NCBI RefSeq assembly: GCF_003385895.1
Contig: NZ_QRDQ01000010.1
Location: forward strand, 1-64,000
Direction: 5' to 3'
DNA: 64,000 nt
Source: Flavobacterium cutihirudinis
Lineage (GTDB): Bacteria > Bacteroidota > Bacteroidia > Flavobacteriales > Flavobacteriaceae
The notes beneath the pieces were generated by a model. That model did not search any database. It was given only the letters and a program-made list of their open reading frames with translations, and was not told the DNA's origin. Position numbers and translations under genes: made by a program. Below, piece after piece: positions 34,205 to 43,714 of the stretch. Positions within the stretch are counted from its first letter, which is position 1. Each line of letters starts with the position of its first letter.

Positions 34205-35404
34205 TCACCTTCCAAATCGATAATACTCTAAATCCAGATTGGGTTTATTGTTTATGGAATCGAGAATAGAATTCATTCCGATTGCGCTGAATGTGATTCC
34301 GTTTCCTCCGAAACCTAATACATAATGTTCATTTTTATTGGGATCGGGTTTTCCAAAATAAGGCAAACCATCTTTGGTTTCACCAAAAGTTCCCGCCCAG
34401 GAATAGTCCAGTTTGAAATTGAAATCGGGGAACCTTTTTTTAAACTGTTTTAAAAGAAAGATTTCTTTTTTGGGAATTAATTTGTCGCGTCTTTTTGGAT
34501 CTGTAAATTCTTCGTCTCCACCGCCCATAATTATTCGGTTGTCGTCTGTTGTTCTAAAATAAAAGTAAGGAGATGAGGTATCCCAAAAAATAGCATTTTT
34601 AAAAGCAGCAGGCAAATTCGGAACACTTTCAGATGCGATGGCGTAAGTACTTTTAAGATCAACTACTTTTTCAGTCAGAGATTCGGTGCTTTCATAACCC
34701 GTACAATGAATTATATGATCAGCCGTAATAGTGAATTTGTTTTCAGTATGCGCTACGCATTTGTCTTTTGTATATTGAATAGAAGTAATGTTGGTTCGGT
34801 CGAAAATCTGTGCGCCTTTTTTTTGGCAGTATTGCAGTAAATCCTGGGCCAGTTTATACGGATCCATAACAGCTGCAGTTTTAGATTCTATTGCAGCAAG
34901 TGCGTTTAGTCCCAGTTTTTTTAAATCATATTTGGACAACCAATTGACATCAAAACCGTTTTCTTTTCGGCTTTTAAATTCATTTTTCAAATAGGGTAAA
35001 TCTTTCTGAACAGCACTGTAATAGATACTTTTTTTAAATTCAAATCCGCAGTCACTTTTTATGTCATCTGAGATTTTCCTTAAATCGAATATTGCTTTTT
35101 TTCCGTTCATATAACTATCAACAGCGCATTCTTTGCCTCTTAGTTTAATAAGTTCATGAAGCGGAATATCAACTTCGTATTGCAATAAAGCAGTGCTTGC
35201 AGCCGTACTTCCGTTGCAGACATCCCGGCGGTCAACCAGAATTATTTTTCTTCCTTCATTAATTAACTTGTAGGCAATCAAAGCGCCGGTAATACCTGCA
35301 CCAATAATTAAAATTGCGGCATTACAGTCTTCATCGATAGAAGGATAACTCGTATTCATCGGATTCTTTAAAGGCCAAAAAGGTTCTGTTGATCGTAGTT
35401 TCAT
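34205..35404 (-). CDS. FAD-dependent oxidoreductase (DAO family)
   Basis: A 399-residue flavoenzyme of the D-amino-acid-oxidase/glycine-oxidase superfamily. The dinucleotide-binding motif GAGITGALIAYKL is at about 34-46, then the EDR-like VDRRDVCNGSTAASTALLQ (ADP ribose acid and the conserved G-S/T-A segment). The C-terminal part carries SWAGTFGETKDGLPYFG and VLGFGGNGITFS, typical of the flavin-binding end. Members oxidise amines or amino acids. It is the last gene of the minus-strand unit that begins with mlaE and overlaps the preceding iron permease-like gene by 4 bases (ATGA). Confidence 0.88.
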   Translation of the reverse strand: MKLRSTEPFWPLKNPMNTSYPSIDEDCNAAILIIGAGITGALIAYKLINEGRKIILVDRRDVCNGSTAASTALLQYEVDIPLHELIKLRGKECAVDSYMNGKKAIFDLRKISDDIKSDCGFEFKKSIYYSAVQKDLPYLKNEFKSRKENGFDVNWLSKYDLKKLGLNALAAIESKTAAVMDPYKLAQDLLQYCQKKGAQIFDRTNITSIQYTKDKCVAHTENKFTITADHIIHCTGYESTESLTEKVVDLKSTYAIASESVPNLPAAFKNAIFWDTSSPYFYFRTTDDNRIIMGGGDEEFTDPKRRDKLIPKKEIFLLKQFKKRFPDFNFKLDYSWAGTFGETKDGLPYFGKPDPNKNEHYVLGFGGNGITFSAIGMNSILDSINNKPNLDLEYYRFGR

Positions 35405-35913
35405 TTTTTTGCGGTATTTCGGGCTGTTGAAGTCGGTTTTTTACTATTCTTTTTACTGCTTCTGTTTTTATCTTTTCGCTCATGTTGATCGTGCGCTTCG
35501 GCAATAGAATGTGACGTCCTGATCGATTCATCCTTTTTGGCTAGTTCACCCAGTCTTCGGTAATATTTCTGAATAATGACCATTTCTTCTTCTGTCAGAT
35601 TTTCAATATCAACTAAACTATTACTGGAATATTCGCTTGACGCCACCAATTCATTCAGCTTAAGCTGAATAGCAAGTGAATCCTTGTTTTGTGCTTTCTG
35701 AATTAAGAAAACCATCAAAAAGGTAATAATCGTAGTACCGGTATTAATAACCAGTTGCCAGGTTTCTGAATAATCGAAAATTGGACCCGAAACCGCCCAA
35801 GCCACTACAATCAGAAAAGCGCCTATAAAAGCAGTGGTGCTTCCGGCTGCTTTTGAAACATTGGTAGCAAACTTTTCAAAAGCATTGCTGTTATTTTGTT
35901 TTTTTGTTTTCAT
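35401..35913 (-). CDS. Low-affinity iron permease family protein
   Basis: A 170-residue protein with two transmembrane segments (about 26-44 and 55-73) matching the PF04120 low-affinity iron permease family: FATNVSKAAGSTTAFIGAF, WAVSGPIFDYSETWQLVIN, TTIITFLMVFLIQKAQNKD. A further helix ENLTEEEMVIIQKYYRRL and a basic S/K-rich tail follow. Transport of iron by bacterial members is not well proven. Its start codon lies 23 bases inside the end of the AsmA-like gene and its end overlaps the next gene by 4 bases, so translation is coupled in both directions. Confidence 0.85.
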   Translation of the reverse strand: MKTKKQNNSNAFEKFATNVSKAAGSTTAFIGAFLIVVAWAVSGPIFDYSETWQLVINTGTTIITFLMVFLIQKAQNKDSLAIQLKLNELVASSEYSSNSLVDIENLTEEEMVIIQKYYRRLGELAKKDESIRTSHSIAEAHDQHERKDKNRSSKKNSKKPTSTARNTAKK

Positions 35914-38737
35914 CTGATTTTGATTTTTTTGCTTTGCTAACCTTTTCTTCTTTTATTACTTTATTGTTTTTTTCGTCGTAAACAGCATCGTCAATTTTTT
36001 GACCTGTTTTACTGAAAATTTTTATTTTAGGCGCTTCATGTGTTCCCGTAATTACGATTGGAAAACCAACTATCCCAAAAGGAGGAAGTCCAAGACGCAT
36101 TCGCAAATCCAGAAGACCGTCAAAGCTGCTGGTACCTTTTATAGTTGGTTTGAAACTAGCAACTGAAAACGTAAAAGGTTCAATATGAATTAAGTTATTA
36201 TCAATATTAGATTTGATCTCGATCCCTTTCAAATTAGGATCATCCAATCCTTTTTGTCCAGTTTGCGAACTGATTCCATCAAATAATTTCAAACCTTTTA
36301 TTTTGACGTCGCGAAGATTTATGGTTCCTGCTCCTTCAAGAGATTCGTAAATTGGTCCCATATTTCCGTTTAGATCGCCTTTGATTTTATAATCAACAGA
36401 AATAATTCCCTGTGCTTTTTCAGCAACGGTTACCATATCATGAAACATCGGAATTTCTTTGTAAGCGCGTTGTACACTAAAGTCTTTTGCTGTGAAATGA
36501 GCATCAAATCGCGCTGCGGTTGGAGATTCGTCTTTGTATGCAGCGTCAATTCCTAAAATGCAGTCAATGATATTGAAAGTCGTATTTTCAAGGAAAAAGC
36601 CTCCTTTTGCAATACCCACTTTTCCTGAAAGTTTGTTTAAAACTAATCCGTTGTATTCTACTTTATCTGCATTTGCAGTCAAAGCAACATTTAGATTTTT
36701 AGGAACAATTACTACGCCGCTCATTTTCGGATGATCTTCTTTGGCGTATTCTACCTGAAGATTTCGGTCTTTATTTTCACCCTTTTCCAAAGCCATAAAT
36801 TCATCAACATTAATCAGTTTCGATTTCATGTTGAAGTTTCCGCTCAGTGTTCCGTGCGATTCAAGAAAATAATTGATTGTATTTAAGAGATAACCGTTGA
36901 TATCAAAATCTGATTTTCCATAAGTAGCATTGAACTTCTCAAACCACATTTTTTCATTTTGAAAACGGAAATTTCCTTGTTTTATAAAAAAGGCTTTCGG
37001 AAATAATTCGGAAGTTGCTTTAATGTTTTTAAGCAAAATTGTTCCGCGATTATCCAATTTGTCGTATTGCCCGTTTGTCGCATAACTTTGTTTTCCTTTC
37101 AGCGAAAGATCTGCTTTTGCATAACCCGTAACATCAACACCTTTTCTTGAAAATACCTGATAAATTCGGCCAACATTCAATTCTCCTTTGATTTTTGCAT
37201 TATAAGCCAAATCATTAAAATCGGATAAAGTCGCATTGATGTACATAGGATTTCCTTCGAAAACAAAAGATGCCGGCGCAACAGCAACAATCAAATCCTG
37301 ATAGGTTCCGGCTTTGTTAAGCACATTGGCGACAAAAGTAATATCGGTAATTGGGTTAGGATAGGAGTCAGTTTTTAACCAGCCATTTCGAAGCGAAATT
37401 CCGCCAATTGTTTTTGGAAACAGTTTTTTTGAAGTACTAAATAATCCTTTTGCCTGAATGTTGGTTTTTAATATTCCTTTTAGTTCAAGACTATTCAAAC
37501 CCAAAGCGGCATCGACAACGGCGAGATCCAGAGCACCTTTTACACTAGCATCAATATTCATTTCGCTCAAACCTTTGCTGCGTAAATAAGCATTGAAATA
37601 ATCTTTTTCGCCCACTTTAAATTGAAGCGTTCTTAGGTTTACCAATAATTTTTCGGGATCTAATGAAGGCAAAAGGGCATTTAAATCCATTTGAAAATCT
37701 TTTAAAGGAACGGGCGCGTTTTTGTAATTTACTGCACCATTGCCCACTTTCAAATTAAAAGCCAAATTGGGTTTTTGCTTTTTGGCAACATTATAATTTC
37801 CTTTAAAACTAAGCACTAAATCACTTCTTCCGGAAATTTCTGTTTTTTCGAGCCAGGTTAAATATTCGGGAGGCATGACAGATAATAAATCTTTGACTGT
37901 AGTATTTTCAGATGCCGCTTTGATATTGATTTTGTAACCGTCACGAAGAATGGTGAAAAGACCGGTAAATTTTAAAGGAAGTTTATTAATCTGCAGTTCG
38001 TTTTTTTGTAAAATAAAAGAAAGCGCATGCGTATTGATTCGTGTAATTAAGTCGGCACTCACTTTTTTTCTTCTTAAATAACCGGTGCGATCATAATAGA
38101 AATCCAGATTGTCAATTTTTGCATTTGTATTTAAATCAAAAATATCATCACTAAGATTTCCTTTTCCGACATAATTTAAACCGTTGGCGTCAATTAGAAT
38201 TTTTGCCGAACGGTCATTGTACTTAACATGACAGTTTTTAAGGTCAATTCTTTCCAATCGGATTGCAGTTCCTTCTTCGGGCGCATTAGGATCATTTTTT
38301 TCGTTTTTTCGATCTTCCGGCGCGATATAAATGTTGTAATTGGCTTGTCCTTTTTCGTTTACCATTACATTTATCAACGCATCAGATACGTATAATTTAT
38401 TGATTTTAACTTCATTGTCAAAAATCAATCTTTTGAGATTTATTCCAAAAGCAACCTGATCGGCTTTTAATAAAGTATCATTGCTGAAAGGTGCCGAACC
38501 AGTCATAGACAAATCATCTAATGAAACTGTCAGCGAAGGGAAATGTGTAAAAAAGGAAAGTTTAGATTTAGAAAAATCCAATTTGGTATCGAGTCTTTCA
38601 TTGGCAATTTTTTTGACTTCCGAGGCAATTTTTCCGGGGAATAGTAATGGAAGCAAAAATAGTAATAGCAGTATTCCTGCTATTACTATTCCCGTCCATT
38701 TAAGGATTTTTAGGCTTATATTTTTAGACGATTTCAT
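35891..38737 (-). CDS. AsmA-like inner-membrane/periplasmic lipid-transfer protein
   Basis: A 948-residue protein with an N-terminal transmembrane helix (about 15-35, GIVIAGILLLLFLLPLLFP) and a very long beta-rich periplasmic region of the AsmA/TamB/YhdP type: an N-terminal AsmA domain (SKLSFFTHFPSLTVSLDDLSM), repeated groove modules (GNFRFQNEKMWFEKF etc.) and a C-terminal AsmA-2 part (LEGAGTINLRDVKIKGLKLFD, ending MRLGLPPFGIVGFPIVITG). These proteins are bridge-like phospholipid conduits. Here it lies 11 bases behind mlaD in one operon with mlaE and mlaF, which supports a joint role in lipid traffic between membranes. The last about 40 residues are lysine-rich. Confidence 0.88.
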   Translation of the reverse strand: MKSSKNISLKILKWTGIVIAGILLLLFLLPLLFPGKIASEVKKIANERLDTKLDFSKSKLSFFTHFPSLTVSLDDLSMTGSAPFSNDTLLKADQVAFGINLKRLIFDNEVKINKLYVSDALINVMVNEKGQANYNIYIAPEDRKNEKNDPNAPEEGTAIRLERIDLKNCHVKYNDRSAKILIDANGLNYVGKGNLSDDIFDLNTNAKIDNLDFYYDRTGYLRRKKVSADLITRINTHALSFILQKNELQINKLPLKFTGLFTILRDGYKINIKAASENTTVKDLLSVMPPEYLTWLEKTEISGRSDLVLSFKGNYNVAKKQKPNLAFNLKVGNGAVNYKNAPVPLKDFQMDLNALLPSLDPEKLLVNLRTLQFKVGEKDYFNAYLRSKGLSEMNIDASVKGALDLAVVDAALGLNSLELKGILKTNIQAKGLFSTSKKLFPKTIGGISLRNGWLKTDSYPNPITDITFVANVLNKAGTYQDLIVAVAPASFVFEGNPMYINATLSDFNDLAYNAKIKGELNVGRIYQVFSRKGVDVTGYAKADLSLKGKQSYATNGQYDKLDNRGTILLKNIKATSELFPKAFFIKQGNFRFQNEKMWFEKFNATYGKSDFDINGYLLNTINYFLESHGTLSGNFNMKSKLINVDEFMALEKGENKDRNLQVEYAKEDHPKMSGVVIVPKNLNVALTANADKVEYNGLVLNKLSGKVGIAKGGFFLENTTFNIIDCILGIDAAYKDESPTAARFDAHFTAKDFSVQRAYKEIPMFHDMVTVAEKAQGIISVDYKIKGDLNGNMGPIYESLEGAGTINLRDVKIKGLKLFDGISSQTGQKGLDDPNLKGIEIKSNIDNNLIHIEPFTFSVASFKPTIKGTSSFDGLLDLRMRLGLPPFGIVGFPIVITGTHEAPKIKIFSKTGQKIDDAVYDEKNNKVIKEEKVSKAKKSKSDENKKTK

Positions 38738-38748
38738 GGCATTTATTT

Positions 38749-39612
38749 TTATTTTGTTTTATCCGACTGCACTTTTTTCGCATCTTCTTCTTTAGCTTTT
38801 TCTTGCTTTTCTTTCTCTAATTTCTCTTGCTTCTCTTTTTCTAGTTTTTCTTGCTTCTCTTTCTCTTTTTCCTCTTTTTCTTTAGCTGCCTTTTCCTTCT
38901 TTTCTTCTTTTTTATCTTTTATTTCTTCCTGCTGTTTTTCTTTTTCTTTCTCTTTTTTCTTGAAATAACCTCTAAAAAGAAAATTGCTTTTGGCAGCTTC
39001 CATATTTTCGCTAAAACCTTTTGTACCGCTTTCAAGATTCGAAAGCGTATTCGAAACACTATTTGCCATTTTATCATCTCGTACCAATCTGGCCAGCGCG
39101 CCGTTTCCATTATTCATGCTTTGGCTAAAAACCGCAAGTTCCTCAGAAATCACGCCTACATTGTCAACACTTTTTTTAACGCTTTTCATGATATCATTCA
39201 TTTCTATTCCGTTAATAGAAGCAATTGCGCCATTGTTTTCTATGACTTTTGTAGATTTTACTCCTGGAGTTATGGTTAGTACTTTGTCGCCCATAAGTCC
39301 GTCAGAACCAATTGCAGCGCGAGCGTCAGTTTTTATAAACTTTCGCACTTCATCTTTTATAACCATCGAAACCACAACCGACGAATCATTAATAAGTCTG
39401 ATTTCTTCTACAGTTCCGATATTAATACCGGAGAAACGAACATTGTTCCCAACTTCTAAACCGCTAACAGTTTTAAATTGTGAGGTAATGTGAAAGGTTG
39501 ATCCAAATAGATTTTTTTGTTTTCCAATAAAATAAATGGCCATTATAAAAAGTAACAAACCAATTGTTACAAACATTCCTAATTTCCAGGTATATCCAGA
39601 TTGCTTCTCCAT
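38749..39612 (-). CDS. MlaD-family MCE protein with K/E-rich tail
   Basis: A 287-residue protein: one N-terminal transmembrane helix (about 11-28), a single MCE domain (about 38-118, with FKTVSGLEVGNNVRFSGI and GSDGLMGDKVLTITPG), a helical part (about 125-210) and an unusual C-terminal stretch (about 215-287) made almost only of K, E and Q in units such as EKEKQEKLEK. MCE rings shuttle lipids for the Mla-type ABC transporter. It follows mlaF by 17 bases. The repetitive tail is encoded by a pyrimidine-biased CTTCTCTTT-rich plus strand that may be prone to slippage; normal MlaD proteins lack this tail. Confidence 0.9.
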   Translation of the reverse strand: MEKQSGYTWKLGMFVTIGLLLFIMAIYFIGKQKNLFGSTFHITSQFKTVSGLEVGNNVRFSGINIGTVEEIRLINDSSVVVSMVIKDEVRKFIKTDARAAIGSDGLMGDKVLTITPGVKSTKVIENNGAIASINGIEMNDIMKSVKKSVDNVGVISEELAVFSQSMNNGNGALARLVRDDKMANSVSNTLSNLESGTKGFSENMEAAKSNFLFRGYFKKKEKEKEKQQEEIKDKKEEKKEKAAKEKEEKEKEKQEKLEKEKQEKLEKEKQEKAKEEDAKKVQSDKTK

Positions 39613-39629
39613 GATTTCTATATTTTGCT

Positions 39630-40412
39630 TTATTCAAAAAATGAGCGTACCCATTCGTCTTCGTCTTTTTCTAGTTCTTCGTATGTTCCTTCAGCATGAA
39701 TGACGCCTTCTTTTAGCACCATAATGCGGTCGGCAGTCAATTTGGCGCAAGCCATATCATGTGTAATAATTATCGATGAGGTTTTTTGTTTGTGTTTAAT
39801 ATCCAGAATCAGTTCACTAATTTCTCTGGAAGTAATGGTATCTAATCCTGTGGTTGGCTCATCGTATAATATAATTTCAGGTTTTAAAATTAATGTTCTG
39901 GCTAAGCCGATTCGCTTTCTCATTCCGCCGGATAATTCCGCCGGCATTTTGTCTACGGCATCTTGCAATCCAACATTTTCCAGCGCTTCCATTACCTCAT
40001 TTTCGATTTCTTCAGCACTTAAATCTCTTTTATGTGCTGCGAGCGTAAAAGCGAGATTTTCTCTAACCGACATCGAATCATACAAAGCGGCACTTTGGAA
40101 TAAAAATCCAATGCGAACCCTCATTTTATTGAGTTCGTTTTTGTCCAGATTCAATACATTTTCACCAAATACTTTTATTTCGCCTTTGTCAGGTTCTATA
40201 AGTCCTACAATACATTTTATAGTAACTGATTTTCCAGAACCGGAACGTCCTAAAATCACTAAATCTTCGCCTTTATTTACAGTAAGGTTTACGCCTTTTA
40301 AAACTTTGTTGTCGCCGCCAAAAGTTTTATGCAGGTCCTTAATTTCAATAATTGGAGCTTGCTTTTTCTCTTTTGATTTAGTTTCGTCTGTATTTTCTTT
40401 TTCTTTAATCAT
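39630..40412 (-). CDS. MlaF-type ABC transporter ATP-binding protein
   Basis: A 260-residue ATPase: Walker A GRSGSGKS (about 54-61), Q-loop FLFQSAALYDSM, signature LSGGMRKRIGLAR (about 160-172), Walker B ILYDEPTTGLD (about 180-190) and H-switch TH. The MlaF-like features are the ALYDSMSV segment after the Q-loop and LSGGM. It drives the lipid transporter with the MlaE permease encoded one base upstream. An acidic/basic N-terminal extension of about 20 residues precedes the domain. Confidence 0.93.
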   Translation of the reverse strand: MIKEKENTDETKSKEKKQAPIIEIKDLHKTFGGDNKVLKGVNLTVNKGEDLVILGRSGSGKSVTIKCIVGLIEPDKGEIKVFGENVLNLDKNELNKMRVRIGFLFQSAALYDSMSVRENLAFTLAAHKRDLSAEEIENEVMEALENVGLQDAVDKMPAELSGGMRKRIGLARTLILKPEIILYDEPTTGLDTITSREISELILDIKHKQKTSSIIITHDMACAKLTADRIMVLKEGVIHAEGTYEELEKDEDEWVRSFFE

Positions 40413-40413
40413 C

Positions 40414-41172
40414 TTAAAAAAATAAATCGGTTATTTGAACGGCAACCATGTCAATAATGAATATGGTTAAGGAAGCAGTTACAACAGCTGAATTTGCTGC
40501 GCGGCCTACACTTTCTGTTCCATTGGCTGCGGTAAATCCTTTATAACAGCCTATCATTCCTATAAAAAATCCAAAAAAGAAAGTTTTGATTGTTGCCGGA
40601 ATTACGTCCAAAAATTCAAGTGACTGAATAATCTGTGACAAATAGCGATAAAAATTGACATCACCATGAATATTGATTCCGACATAACCTCCAATAATAC
40701 CAATTGCATCCGCAAAAAAGACCAAAATAGGCACCATCAATGTGCAGGCTAAAATTCGTGTAACAACCAAATAATTATAAGGATTAATGGCCGAAACTTC
40801 CATAGCGTCAATTTGTTCAGTCACTTTCATGGAACCGAGTTCGGCGCCAATTCCTGAAGAAATTTTTCCGGCACAGATCAACGCTGTAATTACCGGCGCA
40901 ATTTCCCTAATCAGCGAAAGCGCTACCATTCCCGGAAGCCAGCTTTCTGCTCCAAATTCAACTAACGTTGGTCTTGATTGCAAAGTAAGAACCAGTCCCA
41001 TTATAAAACCGGTGATAGCTACCAATGGAAAAGATTTGTATCCGATGTAATAACATTGTTTCAAAAACTCTTTTGTCTCATAAGGAGGGATAAAAACCTC
41101 CTTAAAAAACCGCTTTGCAAACAAGGTTGCATCTCCAATTTCTGCGAATGTATTTTTTAAGCTGAGAATCAA
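40414..41172 (-). CDS. MlaE-type ABC transporter permease
   Basis: A 252-residue inner-membrane permease with about five helices. MlaE signatures are GFIMGLVLTLQSRPTL, ALIREIAPVITALICAGKISSG (core REIAPVITAL), GAELGSMKVTEQIDAMEV and FFGFFIGMIGCYKGF. It is the first gene of the minus-strand unit mlaE-mlaF-mlaD-asmA-iron permease-FAD oxidoreductase. Lipid direction (import or export) cannot be inferred. Confidence 0.93.
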   Translation of the reverse strand: MILSLKNTFAEIGDATLFAKRFFKEVFIPPYETKEFLKQCYYIGYKSFPLVAITGFIMGLVLTLQSRPTLVEFGAESWLPGMVALSLIREIAPVITALICAGKISSGIGAELGSMKVTEQIDAMEVSAINPYNYLVVTRILACTLMVPILVFFADAIGIIGGYVGINIHGDVNFYRYLSQIIQSLEFLDVIPATIKTFFFGFFIGMIGCYKGFTAANGTESVGRAANSAVVTASLTIFIIDMVAVQITDLFF

Positions 41173-41361
41173 AATTTCTTATTTTTGGAGTTATTAAATA
41201 CTCAAAATCAATTTTTTAACAGTTTGAATTGCTTTTTGAATTATAAGTGAAAGTTACCCTAATACTTGTTAAAATCTTTTACACAACTTTTTTGCATGAT
41301 TATATAATTTACATTCAAAAACAATAAAAGATTAAAACATACGTTAGCGGTTTGCCAAAAC
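41173..41361. other. Promoter gap of the mla-type operon
   Basis: An AT-rich 190-base gap between the mlaE start and the GT4 terminator. It must contain the operon promoter; no clear TAnnTTTG pair was recognised. Confidence 0.4.
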
Positions 41362-41393
41362 AAAAAATCCCTTTCATTGAGAAAGGGATTTTA
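41362..41393 (-). terminator. Terminator of the GT4 gene
   Basis: Perfect stem AAAATCCCTTTC / GAAAGGGATTTT with loop ATTGA, T-run on the minus strand, 34 bases after the stop at 41427. Confidence 0.85.
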
Positions 41394-41426
41394 AGGGTTT
41401 AAAAGGATTTTGGTCAGCTTTTGCTT

Positions 41427-43697
41427 TTAAGAATTTATAGCTACGCCTGTTCGGGTTTTTATTAGCGGAATGACTTTGCATTGACCTAATTTGAAATTCT
41501 CCATTATCAATCGTGCAGTTAAATAACATATAGTCGATTCTGCACCCTGATTTAAATTGACATTTTCTTTTTCAAGTCCGTCATAACCACCACCACTTAC
41601 AGGATTATACATGATTTGGTTCAGATGGTTTTTACCTAAAAACCAGTTAAAAGCGGCTTTCATTTTATTTTTGTATTCCGGAATATCAAATGCCGTGTAA
41701 AAAGCATTTAAAGTCTGAATGGTGTACGATACATCAATTGGTTGTTCTCCGTATTGTTCTGGTTCTGAATCTCGATGATGCCAGCCTTGATTTGAAATCA
41801 CTTTGAATTCTTTGTTTGTAAACATTTTTGACATTAAAAACTCAAGTGAATCCATGGCCACTTTTTTATAAACTGGTTTATTGGTAACTAAATAAGCATA
41901 AAGCATCGATTCTGGTAAAATACCATTCGCATATGTCAGGTAATTTTCAAACCATTTCCAGTTTTCTGAAGCATGATCTTCGTAATTGCCCAACAATTTA
42001 CTATTCAGTTTATTGATAATCGCCGCAACATATAAATTCGGAATCGCGCTATGATATAAATATAAACCTTTTGTAGCAAAACCAATAGAACGAGGAGATT
42101 GAATATTTTCTGCCCATTTCAAGGCGCTAAGCAAACATTTTTCTGCCTTTTTAGAAATGTTTTCAGGAAGTATATCCATATTAGAAATTACGGTACCTAA
42201 TGCCCAAATGGCTCTTGCATTTGAATCTTCAAGATTTACTTCGGCATTTTGTTCGATGTGTTCACGATTTTCCTGATCAACATAATTGATAAAATTGCCT
42301 TTTGGTTTTTGACATCTTTCGATAAAATCGAGATAGATCAAAATGTACGGAAGATCATCTCTGTCGCGTGTTAATTTGTAATGCATACAAAATGCAATCA
42401 ACGCACGTGCATTATCATCTAAAGTATATCCCGATTCAAGATCCGGAACAGAAATTTTGCTAAACTGGATAATTCCGAGTTCGGTAGTTAATTTTTTGAT
42501 ATGCAGCAATTGGATCTCCGGATAGCTATATTTAATCTCAGAAGAGGATTCAATTATTTTTTTATAAGTATTCATGTGTGTTATAGCAGCATTTTCCCAA
42601 GAGGAAGCTCTCATTTTTGTGAAAGCATTTATTCCCATTTCATTTCTTAAATTTTCATCGGAAATTAATTTTAAGGTCGATTTTGCAAACTGATCCACAT
42701 TACCAATATCAGCAAGTATTCCGCAATCCTCAGTTAAAACTTCTCTTGTATGCGGAATTTTAGAAGCTACCATTGGACAGGCACAACTCATGGCATAAGC
42801 AAAAGTGCCGCTTACGGCCTGATTTGGATCCTTGGATGTAAACAGATAAATATCTGTGGCTTTCAGATAGTTTAAAAGCTCATCTGTATTGAGGTATTCA
42901 TTTATAAAACGAACATTATTGTGTAAATTTAATTCTTCTACAAGCGCTTCAAGTTTGTTTCGGTATGCATCGACACCATCAATAATCAGGTTTGGATGTG
43001 TTCTGCCTATAATCTGATACAAAACATCCGGTTCTGTTTTGATAATTTCTGCTAATGCTTGTAGACCTGTTTCGATATTTTTTCCTTCACCTAAAAGACC
43101 AAATGTAGAAAGTACAATTTTGTTCTTGATACCAAATCTTGCTTTAGCCTGCTCTGGAGTTTCATAGATAACAATATGCGTTCCGTGAGATACCATTGTA
43201 ATAGCTTCAGCCGGAATATTATAATCGTTAATTAGAATTTCTTTTGACTGATTTGTCATTACAAAAGCAGAATTGCTATAACTCATTAGAAGTTGCACGA
43301 ATGATTTTAGTTCTTCGTTAGGATTTGGAATAACGCTATGAAAAGTAAAAGTTACCGGCTTTTTGATCTCATTTAAAAAGTTAAGTAAATAGTTTCCGTA
43401 AGGACCACCAAACAATCCAAATTCATGTTGAATATGAACTAGTTTTACATTTTCATCTTTATTGATTTGATGCGCAACTTTAGCATATTCTTCGCGGTTT
43501 TTTGTGTTCAAAACATAGGCTTGTTCCGAATTTGTTTTTGGTTTATCGACCAAATCACAAATTTCGCAGCTAATAGATTTGCCAAAAACATCAGTAATCC
43601 CTTTAATTGTGTCCTGAGTATAAGTTGCTATTCCGCATTGTGTTGGCGGGAAAGTAGAAAGAAAAACTATTTTTGATTTATTTGATATCGTCTTCAT
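41427..43697 (-). CDS. GT4 glycosyltransferase fused to a C-terminal alpha-helical domain
   Basis: A 756-residue two-domain protein. Residues about 10-375 form a GT-B glycosyltransferase of family 4: FLSTFPPTQCGIATYTQ, HIQHEFGLFGG, VLSTFGLLGEGKN (phosphate-binding loop), and the nucleotide-sugar region TDIYLFTSKDPNQAVSGTFAYA. Residues about 400-756 form a helical toroid-like domain resembling alpha/alpha-barrel glycosidases or phosphorylases (SGYTLDDNARALIAF, EDSNARAIWALG, NQGWHHRDSEPEQYGEQPID). It follows, by 18 bases, a GH130-related fragment; GH130 phosphorylases and GT4 enzymes are often neighbours in beta-1,2-mannan-type metabolism. A role in mannoside synthesis or turnover is plausible. 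Confidence 0.85.
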   Translation of the reverse strand: MKTISNKSKIVFLSTFPPTQCGIATYTQDTIKGITDVFGKSISCEICDLVDKPKTNSEQAYVLNTKNREEYAKVAHQINKDENVKLVHIQHEFGLFGGPYGNYLLNFLNEIKKPVTFTFHSVIPNPNEELKSFVQLLMSYSNSAFVMTNQSKEILINDYNIPAEAITMVSHGTHIVIYETPEQAKARFGIKNKIVLSTFGLLGEGKNIETGLQALAEIIKTEPDVLYQIIGRTHPNLIIDGVDAYRNKLEALVEELNLHNNVRFINEYLNTDELLNYLKATDIYLFTSKDPNQAVSGTFAYAMSCACPMVASKIPHTREVLTEDCGILADIGNVDQFAKSTLKLISDENLRNEMGINAFTKMRASSWENAAITHMNTYKKIIESSSEIKYSYPEIQLLHIKKLTTELGIIQFSKISVPDLESGYTLDDNARALIAFCMHYKLTRDRDDLPYILIYLDFIERCQKPKGNFINYVDQENREHIEQNAEVNLEDSNARAIWALGTVISNMDILPENISKKAEKCLLSALKWAENIQSPRSIGFATKGLYLYHSAIPNLYVAAIINKLNSKLLGNYEDHASENWKWFENYLTYANGILPESMLYAYLVTNKPVYKKVAMDSLEFLMSKMFTNKEFKVISNQGWHHRDSEPEQYGEQPIDVSYTIQTLNAFYTAFDIPEYKNKMKAAFNWFLGKNHLNQIMYNPVSGGGYDGLEKENVNLNQGAESTICYLTARLIMENFKLGQCKVIPLIKTRTGVAINS

Positions 43698-43714
43698 TGG
43701 GATTCTGTTTAAGT

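Noticed and set aside
38851..39493. Plus-strand frames rich in F and L opposite mlaD
   Set aside because: They are the complement of the K/E-rich tail and MCE gene; no independent coding evidence.
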